This document shows positions 18,111 through 26,707 of a stretch of DNA of 64,000 nt, in pieces (position 1 is the stretch's first letter; the number at the start of each line of letters is the position of its first letter). The stretch lies in the NCBI RefSeq assembly GCF_900070365.1, contig NZ_LN850107.1:5704001-5768000 (forward strand), in the 5' to 3' direction. The position numbers and the translations under genes are program-made. Below the pieces are notes generated by a model. The model worked only from the letters and a program-made list of their open reading frames with translations. It had not been told where the DNA came from and searched no databases. This stretch comes from Alloactinosynnema sp. L-07 (GTDB taxonomy: Bacteria; Actinomycetota; Actinomycetes; Mycobacteriales; Pseudonocardiaceae).

Positions 18111-18787
18111 CACATTCCCACAATGAACACTCGGGGGCCGAGCGGCCCGATGAACTCTTGCACCCGCTTGACCTGCTCGGGCGAGAACTGGGAGACGTCA
18201 ACCGGCACGTAGTAGGACTTGTCCATGTGGTCCACGATCCGCTCTGTGAACTTCTTCCACTGTCGGTCAAGGAACTCCCCCGGAAAGTTACCCACAGCGT
18301 CGTAGGTCCTGCCGTCCGGACCGATCCAGTCCGGCCCCGTCTCATCGGGAGACCGGACGAGAGCGGTACGGCGTTTGTCCTCGATCCGACGGGCTGTCTG
18401 GGACTCCCCGGGCCGGAACCGCTGGACCGCCGGGTCGTAGCCCAGCCTCCACTCTCTCTCGCTGAGCCCCGCCGAGTCCGGCCCCCGCGACGCCGCCGCA
18501 ACCGATCCTTCCTCACCGGTGGAGCCCCCAATCTGCCCGATGTGCACGGCCAGGTACTTCTCCGCTCCGACGAGCAGCGCGTGTGCGTGACCGGCGGCGT
18601 CTCGCGCCGCTCGGAGCGCGCCGAACGCATCACGGGTCTGTGGATTGCGGCTGCCGAAGGTTGCCCGGCCGAACAACGTCTGCGCCTGTTCGAGACGATC
18701 GGCAGCCACGGTCACCTGTTCTCGCATTGACTGCGTCTGCTCGATGACCGCGTTCAGGCTGGCGGCTAGTTCCTCGACTGAGCTCAT
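18110..18787 (-). CDS. Toxin-like protein: helical WXG-type N-domain plus CdiA-C-like C-terminal domain
   Basis: 225 residues from ATG 18787. Residues 1-90 form helices (MSSVEELAASLNAVIEQTQS and the following repeat-like helices) typical of the delivery part of actinobacterial toxins. The C-terminal about 85 residues (GPDWIGPDGRTYDAVGNFPGEF, then a helix with HMDKSYYVPVDVSQFSPEQVKR and a final strand RVFIVGM) resemble the small nuclease-type domains at the C-termini of contact-dependent inhibition toxins. The active site cannot be named with certainty. The coupled downstream gene would be its immunity factor. Delivery route unknown; no classical signal peptide. Confidence 0.6.
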   Translation of the reverse strand: MSSVEELAASLNAVIEQTQSMREQVTVAADRLEQAQTLFGRATFGSRNPQTRDAFGALRAARDAAGHAHALLVGAEKYLAVHIGQIGGSTGEEGSVAAASRGPDSAGLSEREWRLGYDPAVQRFRPGESQTARRIEDKRRTALVRSPDETGPDWIGPDGRTYDAVGNFPGEFLDRQWKKFTERIVDHMDKSYYVPVDVSQFSPEQVKRVQEFIGPLGPRVFIVGM

Positions 18788-18789
18788 CG

Positions 18790-18906
18790 CTACAGGTTCC
18801 TCATGTACTGCGCTGCTGCTTCGGTCGCGGCAGATGCGGCCAGGCGAACCTCGGCCACACGTTCGGCCGCCTCGCGCAGCGTGCCCTGCGCGGCTTGGGC
18901 CTCCAT
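18790..18906 (-). CDS. Short helical ORF upstream of the toxin-like gene
   Basis: 38-residue reading frame ending at TAG 18792-18790, two bases before the toxin-like start. It is Ala/Glu-rich and predicted to be one amphipathic helix (TLREAAERVAEVRLAASA). Overlap with the toxin leader and lack of a clear ribosome site make it doubtful, but spacing and codon use would fit a small partner or leader peptide. The true start may lie a little further upstream. Confidence 0.3.
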   Translation of the reverse strand: MEAQAAQGTLREAAERVAEVRLAASAATEAAAQYMRNL

Positions 18907-19020
18907 CTGCGCGGAGACCAGCGTGACGGTTTGTACCGCTGGTTTCCTTGTATCGGTAGGCGAAACGGCTCATCTCATCGTGGCATTTCGCGGAGAGGTA
19001 GCGGCTGGTCCAATGATCAG

Positions 19021-19866
19021 GTGAGCGAGTACCACGGGACCGCGCGCGCCCGAGCGCTGGCGGCGGAACTAAAGCAACTGCGTGAGGATTCGGGCCTGAC
19101 GACGGTGCAGATCGCCGCGCGGGTGGGGATGTCCGCGCCAGTCCTCAATCGCAGCGAGAACGAGAAGAGGATCCCGAACCCGGAGGAGGTCTCAGCGCTG
19201 CTGGTCGTCTACGGCGTAGGTGGCAAGGAACGAAAGCGGCTCATGGACCTGGCCCGCCAGGCCAACTCCGACGACTGGCTGGAGTTCGTCAGCGACGAAC
19301 CCGACCCAAGCAATATGCCCCTGTCGTTCTTCGAGCAACAAGCCAGCCTCATTTCACATTTCAACCCTCTGATGATCCCAGGCATGTTCCAGACCGCCGC
19401 CTACGCGCACGCCGTGATGCGGGACGCCGGACTGGAGCCTGAGGACGCAGAGGCCCGCGTGACCGCGCGGATGAATCGCCAGATGATGTTGCACAAGCCG
19501 AATGGCCCGCATTACCTGGCGATCATCGAGGAGGCCGCACTCCGACGCCCGATAGGCGGCAAACCGTTGCTGGCACAACAGATTCGCGGCCTGATGGAGA
19601 CCGCGAAGCTGCCGACAGTCGAAATCCGTGTGATCCCGGACCGGTGGACCGGATTCGTGCCGCACGGCGCCTTCTCGCTGCTGGAGTTCCGCAAGGCCAC
19701 GCCATTGGTGTTCATCGAACACCTCACCTTCCGGGGGTTCATCCACCGCCCCGACGACACTCGCCCGCTTCAGGCACTCAGAGATAGGCTGGTGACGATC
19801 TCGATGGGCGCCGGGGAGACCGTGGACTTCCTGACCCATGTCGTCGCCGACCTTGAGCGAGGATGA
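19021..19866 (+). CDS. XRE-family regulator with DUF5753 domain
   Basis: 281 residues from GTG 19021. Residues about 8-65 form a helix-turn-helix (LREDSGLTTVQIAARVGMSAPVLNRSENEKRIPNPEEVSALLVVYGV). The remaining about 190 residues match the DUF5753 ligand-type domain (FFEQQASLISHFNPLMIPGMFQTAAYAHAVM, DRWTGFVPHGAFSLLEF). In actinomycetes these regulators pair with a small DUF397 protein, which follows five bases downstream; such pairs have been linked to development and antibiotic control (BldB/WhiJ-like systems), possibly acting like toxin-antitoxins. Divergent from the toxin-like operon. Confidence 0.9.
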   Translation: MSEYHGTARARALAAELKQLREDSGLTTVQIAARVGMSAPVLNRSENEKRIPNPEEVSALLVVYGVGGKERKRLMDLARQANSDDWLEFVSDEPDPSNMPLSFFEQQASLISHFNPLMIPGMFQTAAYAHAVMRDAGLEPEDAEARVTARMNRQMMLHKPNGPHYLAIIEEAALRRPIGGKPLLAQQIRGLMETAKLPTVEIRVIPDRWTGFVPHGAFSLLEFRKATPLVFIEHLTFRGFIHRPDDTRPLQALRDRLVTISMGAGETVDFLTHVVADLERG

Positions 19867-19870
19867 CCTG

Positions 19871-20059
19871 ATGGATGGACCGTGGCGGAAGTCGTCGTTC
19901 AGCAACAATCAGGATGATTGTGTTGAGGTTGCCTTCCCTGGCCAGGTTGGGCTCAGGGACTCCAAGAACCCCGATGGTGGTCGTCTGATCGTGTCCGTCG
20001 AGTCCTGGCGGTGTGCGCTGAGATCGTTTTCAGGTCCGCTCGGGCACTCTCGTCCTTGA
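19871..20059 (+). CDS. DUF397 protein
   Basis: 62 residues from ATG 19871. The motif WRKSSFSNNQDDCVEVAF, then VGLRDSKNPDGGRLIVS, is diagnostic of DUF397. The last 15 residues (SWRCALRSFSGPLGHSRP) deviate from the usual short hydrophobic ending, so the C-terminus may have diverged or been altered. It is in an operon with the XRE-DUF5753 regulator and probably interacts with it in the cytosol. Stop codon lies at the start of a hairpin terminator. Confidence 0.85.
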   Translation: MDGPWRKSSFSNNQDDCVEVAFPGQVGLRDSKNPDGGRLIVSVESWRCALRSFSGPLGHSRP

Positions 20060-20100
20060 GACCGTGGTCTTGACAGTTCCCGCACAAGGCCACGGTCTCA
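20057..20100 (+). terminator. Hairpin after DUF397
   Basis: Arms 20057-20072 and 20085-20100 are complementary at 15 of 16 positions with a 12-base loop. The stop codon of the DUF397 gene lies in the left arm. No T-run follows, as is common for actinobacterial terminators. It separates the regulator pair from the lipoprotein gene. Confidence 0.6.
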
Positions 20101-20116
20101 CCCATACGCTGCCCCC

Positions 20117-21058
20117 ATGAAGCGCACATGCCTGATCCTCGCCGCAGGCCTCACCCTGGCAGGCTGCGGTGAATCGCCCGTGCCGACCGCCGCTACGACT
20201 GTCGGCGGGCTGGCGCTGGCCCTGGCGACCGTCGAGAACAACGACGACTCCCGCACGTACGTCGAGTACGCCGACTTGACCAAGGTCGCCGCGCTTCGGG
20301 ACAAGGACGCCAGGAAGGCGCGGATGGTGGAGTTCGTCGGCTATTCCGGCATCGGCGACTACCGCATCAAGATCAAGGAAGAGCTCGATCTCGATCTCAC
20401 GGCGTTCAAAGAGGCGGTGACGGTCGGCAGGCCGCCCACCGCGTCAGCACGGTTCCGGGGCGCCTACGACAACGGCGCGGTCAACGCGAAGCTGAGTGGG
20501 CGCAAGGCGACCGAGTCCAAGTCCGGCGACTTCACCGTCTGGCGCACGAACGAGGACGACAAGATCGAGATGGACGGCCCGATGAGCGATGTCGGCCCGC
20601 TCAACCAGTTCAACGCGATCCGGACCAGTCCGACCGAGTTCACGCACTCCGCTTCCGGCGCGCGGCTGGGCTGGTTCGACCAGGGCAGCCTGCTCGACGA
20701 TCCGACGATCAAGACCCTCGCCACCTGCCTGGACGACGTCTCGGCGGCGATCATCCAGGCGGCCGTGGAGCGCAGGCCCGCCGTGGCGGCCGGGGTCCGG
20801 ATCGGCGACGACACCACCGACATCGTGTGCCTGCGGGCCAAGTCCGAAGAAGACGCGGGCGAACTGCGCAAACAGCTCGAAGCGACCCTCAAAGGCGCCA
20901 AAACGGCGTCAGGCACCCCCTGGTCGAAAATTCTGCCAGGGGCCACCGTCGAAACCGTGGGGGACACCGTGCGGATCAGCGCCAAGAGCGAGACGCCCGG
21001 GATGGTGTTCTCTGCGCTCAGCCGGGGCGACCTCGACATGTTGGTCAACTTCGAGTGA
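20117..21058 (+). CDS. Hypothetical lipoprotein
   Basis: 313 residues from ATG 20117. The lipobox LAGC ends at Cys17, so the protein should be a membrane-anchored lipoprotein outside the cytoplasm. The body has no recognised motif; it contains DSRTYVEYADLTKVAALR near the start and a repeated-looking pattern of strands with AGVRIGDDTTDIVCLRAKSEEDAGELRKQLEATLKGA, suggesting two similar alpha/beta halves. Comparable Pseudonocardiales lipoproteins are annotated as hypothetical. Single gene. Confidence 0.8.
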   Translation: MKRTCLILAAGLTLAGCGESPVPTAATTVGGLALALATVENNDDSRTYVEYADLTKVAALRDKDARKARMVEFVGYSGIGDYRIKIKEELDLDLTAFKEAVTVGRPPTASARFRGAYDNGAVNAKLSGRKATESKSGDFTVWRTNEDDKIEMDGPMSDVGPLNQFNAIRTSPTEFTHSASGARLGWFDQGSLLDDPTIKTLATCLDDVSAAIIQAAVERRPAVAAGVRIGDDTTDIVCLRAKSEEDAGELRKQLEATLKGAKTASGTPWSKILPGATVETVGDTVRISAKSETPGMVFSALSRGDLDMLVNFE

Positions 21059-21370
21059 CGCAGCTCACGACCGGACATGAAGGTTCTTCCAGGTCGCGGA
21101 CCCGACTCTTCTGAGCTGCTGTGACCGCGTGCCCCTTTGAGCCCCTAACGTCGGGAATCCGAGCGTTTTCGCTGATCAGCGGCGCATTCCCGACGGCTAG
21201 GGGCCATCCGGGCCTCACCACTGTTGCCCCGAACGTGTCAGGATGTCGGGGAGAACCGTCAGCGCCGACGGTGGCCAACCATCCAGAACCGGGTGGGCGA
21301 GGTGACCGGCGGCGCGGCTGCATGCCGTCGCCACGAGCGACTGTGCGGCCCAGACACGAGGAGAACGCAC
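21059..21370. other. 312-bp intergenic region upstream of the 2-oxoacid dehydrogenase operon
   Basis: No credible gene. The main content is a long inverted repeat at 21141-21204 (separate entry). A GAGGAG ribosome site sits about 10 bases before the E1 alpha ATG. No convincing -10/-35 pair was identified. Confidence 0.6.
21141..21204. repeat. Long imperfect inverted repeat (hairpin) upstream of E1 alpha
   Basis: Arms 21141-21158 (starting GCCCCTA, ending TCGGGAAT) and 21186-21204 pair almost perfectly, with one bulged base, around a 27-base loop that contains its own complementary GCG/CGC stretches. It may be a terminator for the lipoprotein gene, an RNA leader structure, or a small repeated element; one copy only is seen here. 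Confidence 0.6.
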
Positions 21371-22573
21371 ATGTCGTCCCCAGAAACGTGGACGCACCCG
21401 GAGCCCCGTGAGGGCCCCGCCGCCACCGCCGCTGCCCCAACAGCAGAGCAGGTGATCGCGGGTTTGCGAGCGACAAGCGAAGGCGGTCCGGAGCTGGTCC
21501 AGCTCCTGACCCCCGAGGGTGAACGGGTCGAGAACCCGGAGTTCGACCGCTACGTCGCCGATGTCACCGCCGACGACCTGCGCGGGCTGTACCGCGACAT
21601 GGTCCTGGTGCGGCGTGCCGACCGGGAAGCCAACGCACTGCAGCGGCAGGGCCAGCTCGGCATCTGGGTCCCGCTGCTCGGCCAGGAGGCCGCGCAGATC
21701 GGGTCGGGCCGGGCGATGCGACCCACCGACATGGCGTTCCCGAGCTACCGCGAGCACGGCATCGCGTGGTGCCGGGGGATCCACCCCAAGGAACTCCTGG
21801 GCATCTTCCGCGGCACCGACAACGGCAGCTGGGACTCCAACGCCACCCGCTTCCACCCGTACACCATCGTGATCGGCAACCAGGTGCTCAACGCCGCCGG
21901 TTACGCGATGGGCCAGCGGTTCGATGGCAAGGTCGGAGACGACGACGGGGAGGCCACCGTGGTCTTCTTCGGCGATGGCGCGACCTCGCAGGGTGACGTG
22001 CACGAGGGCTTCGTGTGGGCATCGGTCTACGACGCGCCGCTCGTCTTCTTCTGTCAGAACAACCAGTGGGCGATCTCCGAGCCCACAGAACGCCAGACGC
22101 GCCTGCCGCTCTACCAGCGCGCTCGCGGCTACGGCTTCCCCGGCATCCGGGTCGACGGCAACGACGTCCTCGCCACCCTCGCCGTCACCCGGTGGGCGCT
22201 CGACGCCTGCCGCCACGGCAACGGGCCGGTCCTCATCGAGGCGTTCACGTATCGGATGGACGCCCACACCACGACCGACGACCCGACGCGCTACCGGCTC
22301 TCCGACGAACTCGAGGCCTGGAAGCTCAAGGACCCGATCGAGCGGCTGCGGGTCAACCTGGTCCGCCACCACGACGCCGACCAGGAGTTCTTCGACTCCG
22401 TGCAGGCCGACGCCGACGCGCTCGCCGTGGAGCTGCGCGAGTTCTGCTTCAACATGCCCGAACCGCCGGTCGAGCAGATGTTCGACAACGTCTACGCCGA
22501 GGCGAGCCCGGTCCTCGACGCGCAGCGCGACGAGTTCCTTTCCTACCACGCAGGCTTCGGAGGTGAGCACTGA
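21371..22573 (+). CDS. 2-oxoacid dehydrogenase E1 alpha subunit (pyruvate/branched-chain type)
   Basis: 400 residues from ATG 21371 with GAGGAG upstream. The thiamine diphosphate motif runs from GDGATSQGDVHEGF to CQNNQWAIS (about residues 198-232). MVLVRRADREANALQRQGQLGIW and GQEAAQIGSGRAMRPTD are typical of PdhA/BkdA chains. With E1 beta it forms the alpha2-beta2 decarboxylase that converts a 2-oxoacid and transfers the acyl group to E2 lipoate. The FAFTYRMDAHTTTDDP-type stretch (EAFTYRMDAHTTTDDP) favours a PDH/BCKDH enzyme of Gram-positive type. Pyruvate versus branched-chain substrate cannot be settled. Confidence 0.94.
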   Translation: MSSPETWTHPEPREGPAATAAAPTAEQVIAGLRATSEGGPELVQLLTPEGERVENPEFDRYVADVTADDLRGLYRDMVLVRRADREANALQRQGQLGIWVPLLGQEAAQIGSGRAMRPTDMAFPSYREHGIAWCRGIHPKELLGIFRGTDNGSWDSNATRFHPYTIVIGNQVLNAAGYAMGQRFDGKVGDDDGEATVVFFGDGATSQGDVHEGFVWASVYDAPLVFFCQNNQWAISEPTERQTRLPLYQRARGYGFPGIRVDGNDVLATLAVTRWALDACRHGNGPVLIEAFTYRMDAHTTTDDPTRYRLSDELEAWKLKDPIERLRVNLVRHHDADQEFFDSVQADADALAVELREFCFNMPEPPVEQMFDNVYAEASPVLDAQRDEFLSYHAGFGGEH

Positions 22574-23598
22574 TGGCCGCACCCGCGATCAACAAGCCCG
22601 CTACTGACTCCAGGACCCAGTCGCTGACCCTGGGCAAGGCGCTCAACCTCGGTCTGCGCACCGCGATGGAGGCCGACCCCAAGGTCATCGTCATGGGCGA
22701 GGACGTCGGCAAGCTCGGCGGTGTCTTCCGAATTACCGACGGTCTGCAGAAGGACTTCGGCGAGCACCGCGTGCTCGACACCCCGCTGGCCGAGTCCGGC
22801 ATCATCGGCACCGCGGTCGGCCTGGCCGTGCGCGGCTTCCGGCCGGTCTGCGAGATCCAGTTCGACGGGTTCATCTTCCCCGGCTTCGACCAGATCGTCT
22901 CCCAGGTCGCCAAGCTGCACGCGCGCACGCAGGGCCGGGTCAAGGTGCCCATGGTCATCCGCGTGCCGTTCGGCGGCGGCATCGGCGCGGTCGAGCACCA
23001 CTCCGAGTCCCCCGAGTCGTACTTCGCGCACACCGCGGGCCTCAAGGTCGTCACCTGCTCCAACGCGGTGGACGCCTACTGGATGATCCAGCAAGCCATC
23101 CAGTGCGACGACCCGGTGCTGTTCTTCGAGCCCAAGCGCTACTACCACTCGGCCAACATGAAGGCCGACGTCGACACCTCGGCCACGCCAGAGCCGCTGT
23201 TCGCTTCGCGCGTGCTGCGCACCGGGACGACCGCGACCGTGGTGGCCTACGGGCCGTCGGTGAAGGTCGCGATGGACGCGGCCACCGCCGCGGCCGAGGA
23301 GGGCAAGTCGCTGGAGGTCATCGACCTGCGCACGCTCTCCCCGCTCGACCTGGCCCCGGTCTACGACTCGGTGCGCCGCACCGGTCGGCTGATCGTGGTG
23401 TCCGAGTCGCCGTCGGAGGCGTCGCTGACCTCCGAGATCGCGGCCAAGGTGCAGCAGGAGTGCTTCTACTCGCTGGAGGCGCCCGTGCTGCGGGTCAACG
23501 GCTTCGACGTGCCGTACCCGCCCGCGAAGCTCGAAGAGCACTTCCTGCCCGACCTCGACCGAGTGCTCGACGCCGTCGACCGCTCGCTGGGGTGGTAG
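22573..23598 (+). CDS. 2-oxoacid dehydrogenase E1 beta subunit
   Basis: 341 residues; its ATG shares a base with the E1 alpha stop (TGATG). Conserved features: VIVMGEDVGKLGGVFRITDGLQ, DTPLAESGIIGTAVGLAVRG with the TPP-activating Glu, PFGGGIGAVEHHSESPESYF and the C-terminal SEIAAKVQQECFYSLEAPVLRVNGFD. Forms the cytosolic E1 heterotetramer with the previous gene product. Middle gene of the operon, three bases before E2. Confidence 0.94.
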   Translation: MAAPAINKPATDSRTQSLTLGKALNLGLRTAMEADPKVIVMGEDVGKLGGVFRITDGLQKDFGEHRVLDTPLAESGIIGTAVGLAVRGFRPVCEIQFDGFIFPGFDQIVSQVAKLHARTQGRVKVPMVIRVPFGGGIGAVEHHSESPESYFAHTAGLKVVTCSNAVDAYWMIQQAIQCDDPVLFFEPKRYYHSANMKADVDTSATPEPLFASRVLRTGTTATVVAYGPSVKVAMDAATAAAEEGKSLEVIDLRTLSPLDLAPVYDSVRRTGRLIVVSESPSEASLTSEIAAKVQQECFYSLEAPVLRVNGFDVPYPPAKLEEHFLPDLDRVLDAVDRSLGW

Positions 23599-23601
23599 TC
23601 G

Positions 23602-24975
23602 ATGCCTGAGTACAAGACTTTCCCGCTGCCCGACACCGCCGAGGGCCTCACCGAGGCCGAGATCCTGTCGTGGCACGTCAAGCCGGGCGACACGGTCACG
23701 GTCAACCAGATCATCGTCGAGATCGAGACGGCCAAGGCCGCCGTCGAGCTGCCCTGCCCGTGGGCGGGCGTGGTCACCGAGCTGCACGTCAAGCCCGGCC
23801 AGACCGTCGACGTCGGCGCGCCGATCCTGACCATCGACGTCGACCCCGGTGGCGCCGCCAAACCGACCAACGGTTCCACTCCCGCGGCGGCCGCGCCGGT
23901 GGAAGAGGAAATGAAGCCGCTGGTCGGCTACGGCTCCAAGACCGTCACCGCCAAGCGGCGCGCGCGCAAGGGCCCGGCCGTCCCCGCGTCGGCCGCGGCC
24001 GAGGCGGCACAGAGCACGGTGGCCGCCGCGTTCGAGCACCACCAGGGTCCTGTGCCCGACCCGGAGCCGGTCGTGCCCGACAGCCCGGCCGCGCTGCTCG
24101 ACCTGCCCGGCGGGTACGTCCCGCTGGCCAAGCCGCCGGTCCGCAAGCTGGCCAAGGACCTCGGCGTCGACATCCGCTCGCTCACCGGCAGCGGTGAGAG
24201 CGGCGTGATCACCCGCGCCGACGTCGAGCGCGCCGCGTCCGGACCGGTCGACACCCCGGCCGCCGTGGTAGCCCCGCGCGGCGAGCGGCGGGTGCCGATC
24301 AAGGGCGTCCGCAAGGTCACCGCGCAGGCCATGGTCGCCAGCGCCTTCACCGCGCCGCACGTCACCGAGTTCCTGACACTCGACGTCACGCCGATGATGG
24401 AGCTGCGGGCGAAGCTGAAGAACCACCCGGAGTTCCGGGGGGTCAAGCTGACCCCGCTGGCGTTCTGCGCCAAGGCCATCGCCATGGCCGTGCGCCGCAC
24501 GCCGGAGGTCAACTCGTCGTGGGACGAGGCCGCCCAGGAGATCGTCTACAAGGACTACGTGCACCTGGGCATCGCGGCCGCCACGCCGCGCGGCCTGATC
24601 GTGCCCAAGATCCGCGACGCCGACACCCTGTCGCTGCGCGAACTCGCCGAGGCGCTCGACCTGCTGACCACGACGGCCCGGGACGGCAAGACCCCGCCCG
24701 CCGACATGGTCAACGGCACGATCACGATCACCAACGTCGGCGTCTTCGGCGTCGACACCGGCACCCCGATCATCAACCCAGGAGAGTCCGCGATCCTCGC
24801 CTTCGGCGCGATCCGGGACACCCCGTGGGTGGTCGACGGTGAGATCAAGATCCGCAAGGTCTGCCAGCTCGCGCTGAGCTTCGACCACCGCCTGGTCGAC
24901 GGCCAGCAGGGCTCGGAATTCCTCGCCGACGTCGGCGCGCTGCTCGCCGACCCGGCGCTGGCGATCACGTACTGA
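23602..24975 (+). CDS. 2-oxoacid dehydrogenase E2 (dihydrolipoamide acyltransferase)
   Basis: 457 residues. N-terminal lipoyl domain with the modified Lys45 in IETAKAAVELP; a Pro/Ala-rich hinge; an E3/E1-binding domain (about 170-208, VRKLAKDLGVDIRSLTGSGESG); then the catalytic acyltransferase domain ending in SFDHRLVDGQQGS with His429 and Asp433. It accepts the acyl group from E1 and transfers it to CoA, forming the core of the complex. Single lipoyl domain. No E3 gene follows, so dihydrolipoamide dehydrogenase must be encoded elsewhere. A strong terminator closes the operon. Confidence 0.94.
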   Translation: MPEYKTFPLPDTAEGLTEAEILSWHVKPGDTVTVNQIIVEIETAKAAVELPCPWAGVVTELHVKPGQTVDVGAPILTIDVDPGGAAKPTNGSTPAAAAPVEEEMKPLVGYGSKTVTAKRRARKGPAVPASAAAEAAQSTVAAAFEHHQGPVPDPEPVVPDSPAALLDLPGGYVPLAKPPVRKLAKDLGVDIRSLTGSGESGVITRADVERAASGPVDTPAAVVAPRGERRVPIKGVRKVTAQAMVASAFTAPHVTEFLTLDVTPMMELRAKLKNHPEFRGVKLTPLAFCAKAIAMAVRRTPEVNSSWDEAAQEIVYKDYVHLGIAAATPRGLIVPKIRDADTLSLRELAEALDLLTTTARDGKTPPADMVNGTITITNVGVFGVDTGTPIINPGESAILAFGAIRDTPWVVDGEIKIRKVCQLALSFDHRLVDGQQGSEFLADVGALLADPALAITY

Positions 24976-24985
24976 CCGAGCCGCG

Positions 24986-25020
24986 AAACCCGCTGTCCCG
25001 TTCGCCGGGACAGCGGGTTT
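24986..25020 (+). terminator. Intrinsic terminator after E2
   Basis: Perfect 15-bp stem (24986-25000 with 25006-25020), five-base loop TTCGC, arms ending in AAACCC/GGGTTT and followed by T-containing sequence. Ends the E1 alpha-E1 beta-E2 transcript. Confidence 0.85.
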
Positions 25021-25102
25021 TGTCATGGGGGACCAAAACACTGGACTCGCGCGCGGCGACACCCGATGGTCAAGATCGGCTTCGGCGGATGGAGACCTGC
25101 GG

Positions 25103-26599
25103 ATGTTTCGACGAACGACTCTCTTGTGTGGTGCGCTGCTACTCCTGCTCGGCTTCGCCACGGCACCTGCGAACGCGACGACAGAAGTCGGTTCACTGTC
25201 GGCTCGGTACACGACCGCGGCGGGCTCGCCCGTGACGAACGCCGGGGTCTCGATCTTCGACATGACGCAAACCCTGCGGGGCTGGGGTGTGACCGACGTC
25301 GACGGCTGGATCCGCATCACCAACGTCCCGGTCGGCGACTACAAGATCCTGTTCCGCTCCCCGAGTGGTCGCACCCAGTGGGCGACCCAGAAGTCCGACT
25401 TCGCCACCGCCGACCCGATCGCCATCCAGGCAGGCGTCGAGACCGTGCACCGCGAGATCTCGCTGCCGACCGGCGGCATCGACCTGACGGTGCGCGACGC
25501 ACGCACAGCGGAACCGACGGTCGGGGCCTGCCTGTCCACGCTGTCCGGACCGATGCCGATTCGCGGCTGCACCAACGGCGCGGGTCGACTCGTCATCAGC
25601 CAGGTCACCGTGGGCACCTACACACTCCTGGTCACACCGCCGCAGGGCTACCTCACCGAGACACTGCACGACGTCGTCGTGTCGGAAGACCACACCACGG
25701 CACTGGCCGTGGCGGCGACCAAAGCTGCTCGACTCGCCTTCACCATGCGGGACAAGGCCACCGGCACGCCCGTCAGCGGCGCGTGCGTGACACTGGTCGA
25801 GGCAGGCGCGCGGGGCGTCGTCGGGACCGAGTCGATTTGTGCCGACGACCAGGGGCTCGTGCGGTTCGACGGGATGCGGCCAGGTCGCCATCGCGCGTTT
25901 GTGCGGGCCACCGACAGTGTGCACGGCAGCCAGTGGGTCGGCGTCCACGGCGGTACGGGCAACATCGACCGGGCCAAGTGGATCGAGGCCGTCGCCGGGC
26001 AGACCGCGCATACCGCCGTCGACCTCGACCGCGCGGGAACGATCTCCGGAACGGTCACCGCCGCGCGCGACGGCCGACCGGTCCATGGACTCTGCCCGAC
26101 CGTCACGCCTGCGGGCCCATCACCCAGCCAACCTGCCGGTGTCACCTGTACCGCGGCTGACGGTCGCTACACGATCAGCGGACTCGGCCCCTACGACTGG
26201 CGACCGCAGTTCCCGGACTACACCGGCGCCTACGCGTGGACGTGGTCCGGCGGTGCCGCCCACCGGCTCGACGCCAGGGCAATCACGGTCTATTCAGGAC
26301 GGAACAGGACTGTTGACGTGCGGCTCGCCGACGCGGGAACCGTCACTGGACGCCTAATCGGCGCGACACGACCGAGCGAGTCCATCGTCGTTCGGGCGTT
26401 CAACGACCGTACTGGCGACTACGCGGCGCCGGAGGGTCGGATCCTCCCCGGGCCTGAGTATGTCCTCACCGGCCTGGGCTCGCAGAAGCTCGTGATCACC
26501 TATCTCGCGTCGGTGGCACCGGACGTCGCGTGTTCAGGGCCGGTCGAGGTCGAAGCAGGCGGGGTCGCACAGCTCGATCTCGTGGTTCCGACGCCGTGA
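25103..26599 (+). CDS. Secreted protein with repeated carboxypeptidase-regulatory-like (Ig-fold) domains
   Basis: 498 residues from ATG 25103 with GGAGA upstream. Signal peptide MFRRTTLLCGALLLLLGFATAPANA, cleavage after Ala25. The mature protein is a string of about five beta-sandwich modules with motifs such as GVTDVDGWIRITNVPVGDYKILFR, TYTLLVTPPQGY and GRYTISGLGPYDWRPQF, as in CarboxypepD_reg/Cna-B type stalk domains. Cys pairs occur in several modules (for example ACLSTLSGPMPIRGC). No sortase signal or membrane anchor at the C-terminus, so it is probably released or loosely surface-bound. Function unknown. Confidence 0.82.
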   Translation: MFRRTTLLCGALLLLLGFATAPANATTEVGSLSARYTTAAGSPVTNAGVSIFDMTQTLRGWGVTDVDGWIRITNVPVGDYKILFRSPSGRTQWATQKSDFATADPIAIQAGVETVHREISLPTGGIDLTVRDARTAEPTVGACLSTLSGPMPIRGCTNGAGRLVISQVTVGTYTLLVTPPQGYLTETLHDVVVSEDHTTALAVAATKAARLAFTMRDKATGTPVSGACVTLVEAGARGVVGTESICADDQGLVRFDGMRPGRHRAFVRATDSVHGSQWVGVHGGTGNIDRAKWIEAVAGQTAHTAVDLDRAGTISGTVTAARDGRPVHGLCPTVTPAGPSPSQPAGVTCTAADGRYTISGLGPYDWRPQFPDYTGAYAWTWSGGAAHRLDARAITVYSGRNRTVDVRLADAGTVTGRLIGATRPSESIVVRAFNDRTGDYAAPEGRILPGPEYVLTGLGSQKLVITYLASVAPDVACSGPVEVEAGGVAQLDLVVPTP

Positions 26600-26707
26600 C
26601 AAGTGCGGGCCCCTATAGACCGTTTGCGTGATACCCGTCACAGGGCGGCGGGAGTGGCCGATACTGGGGTTGTCGGCTCGATTCCGCACGCTCGAAGGCG
26701 GCGCGAC

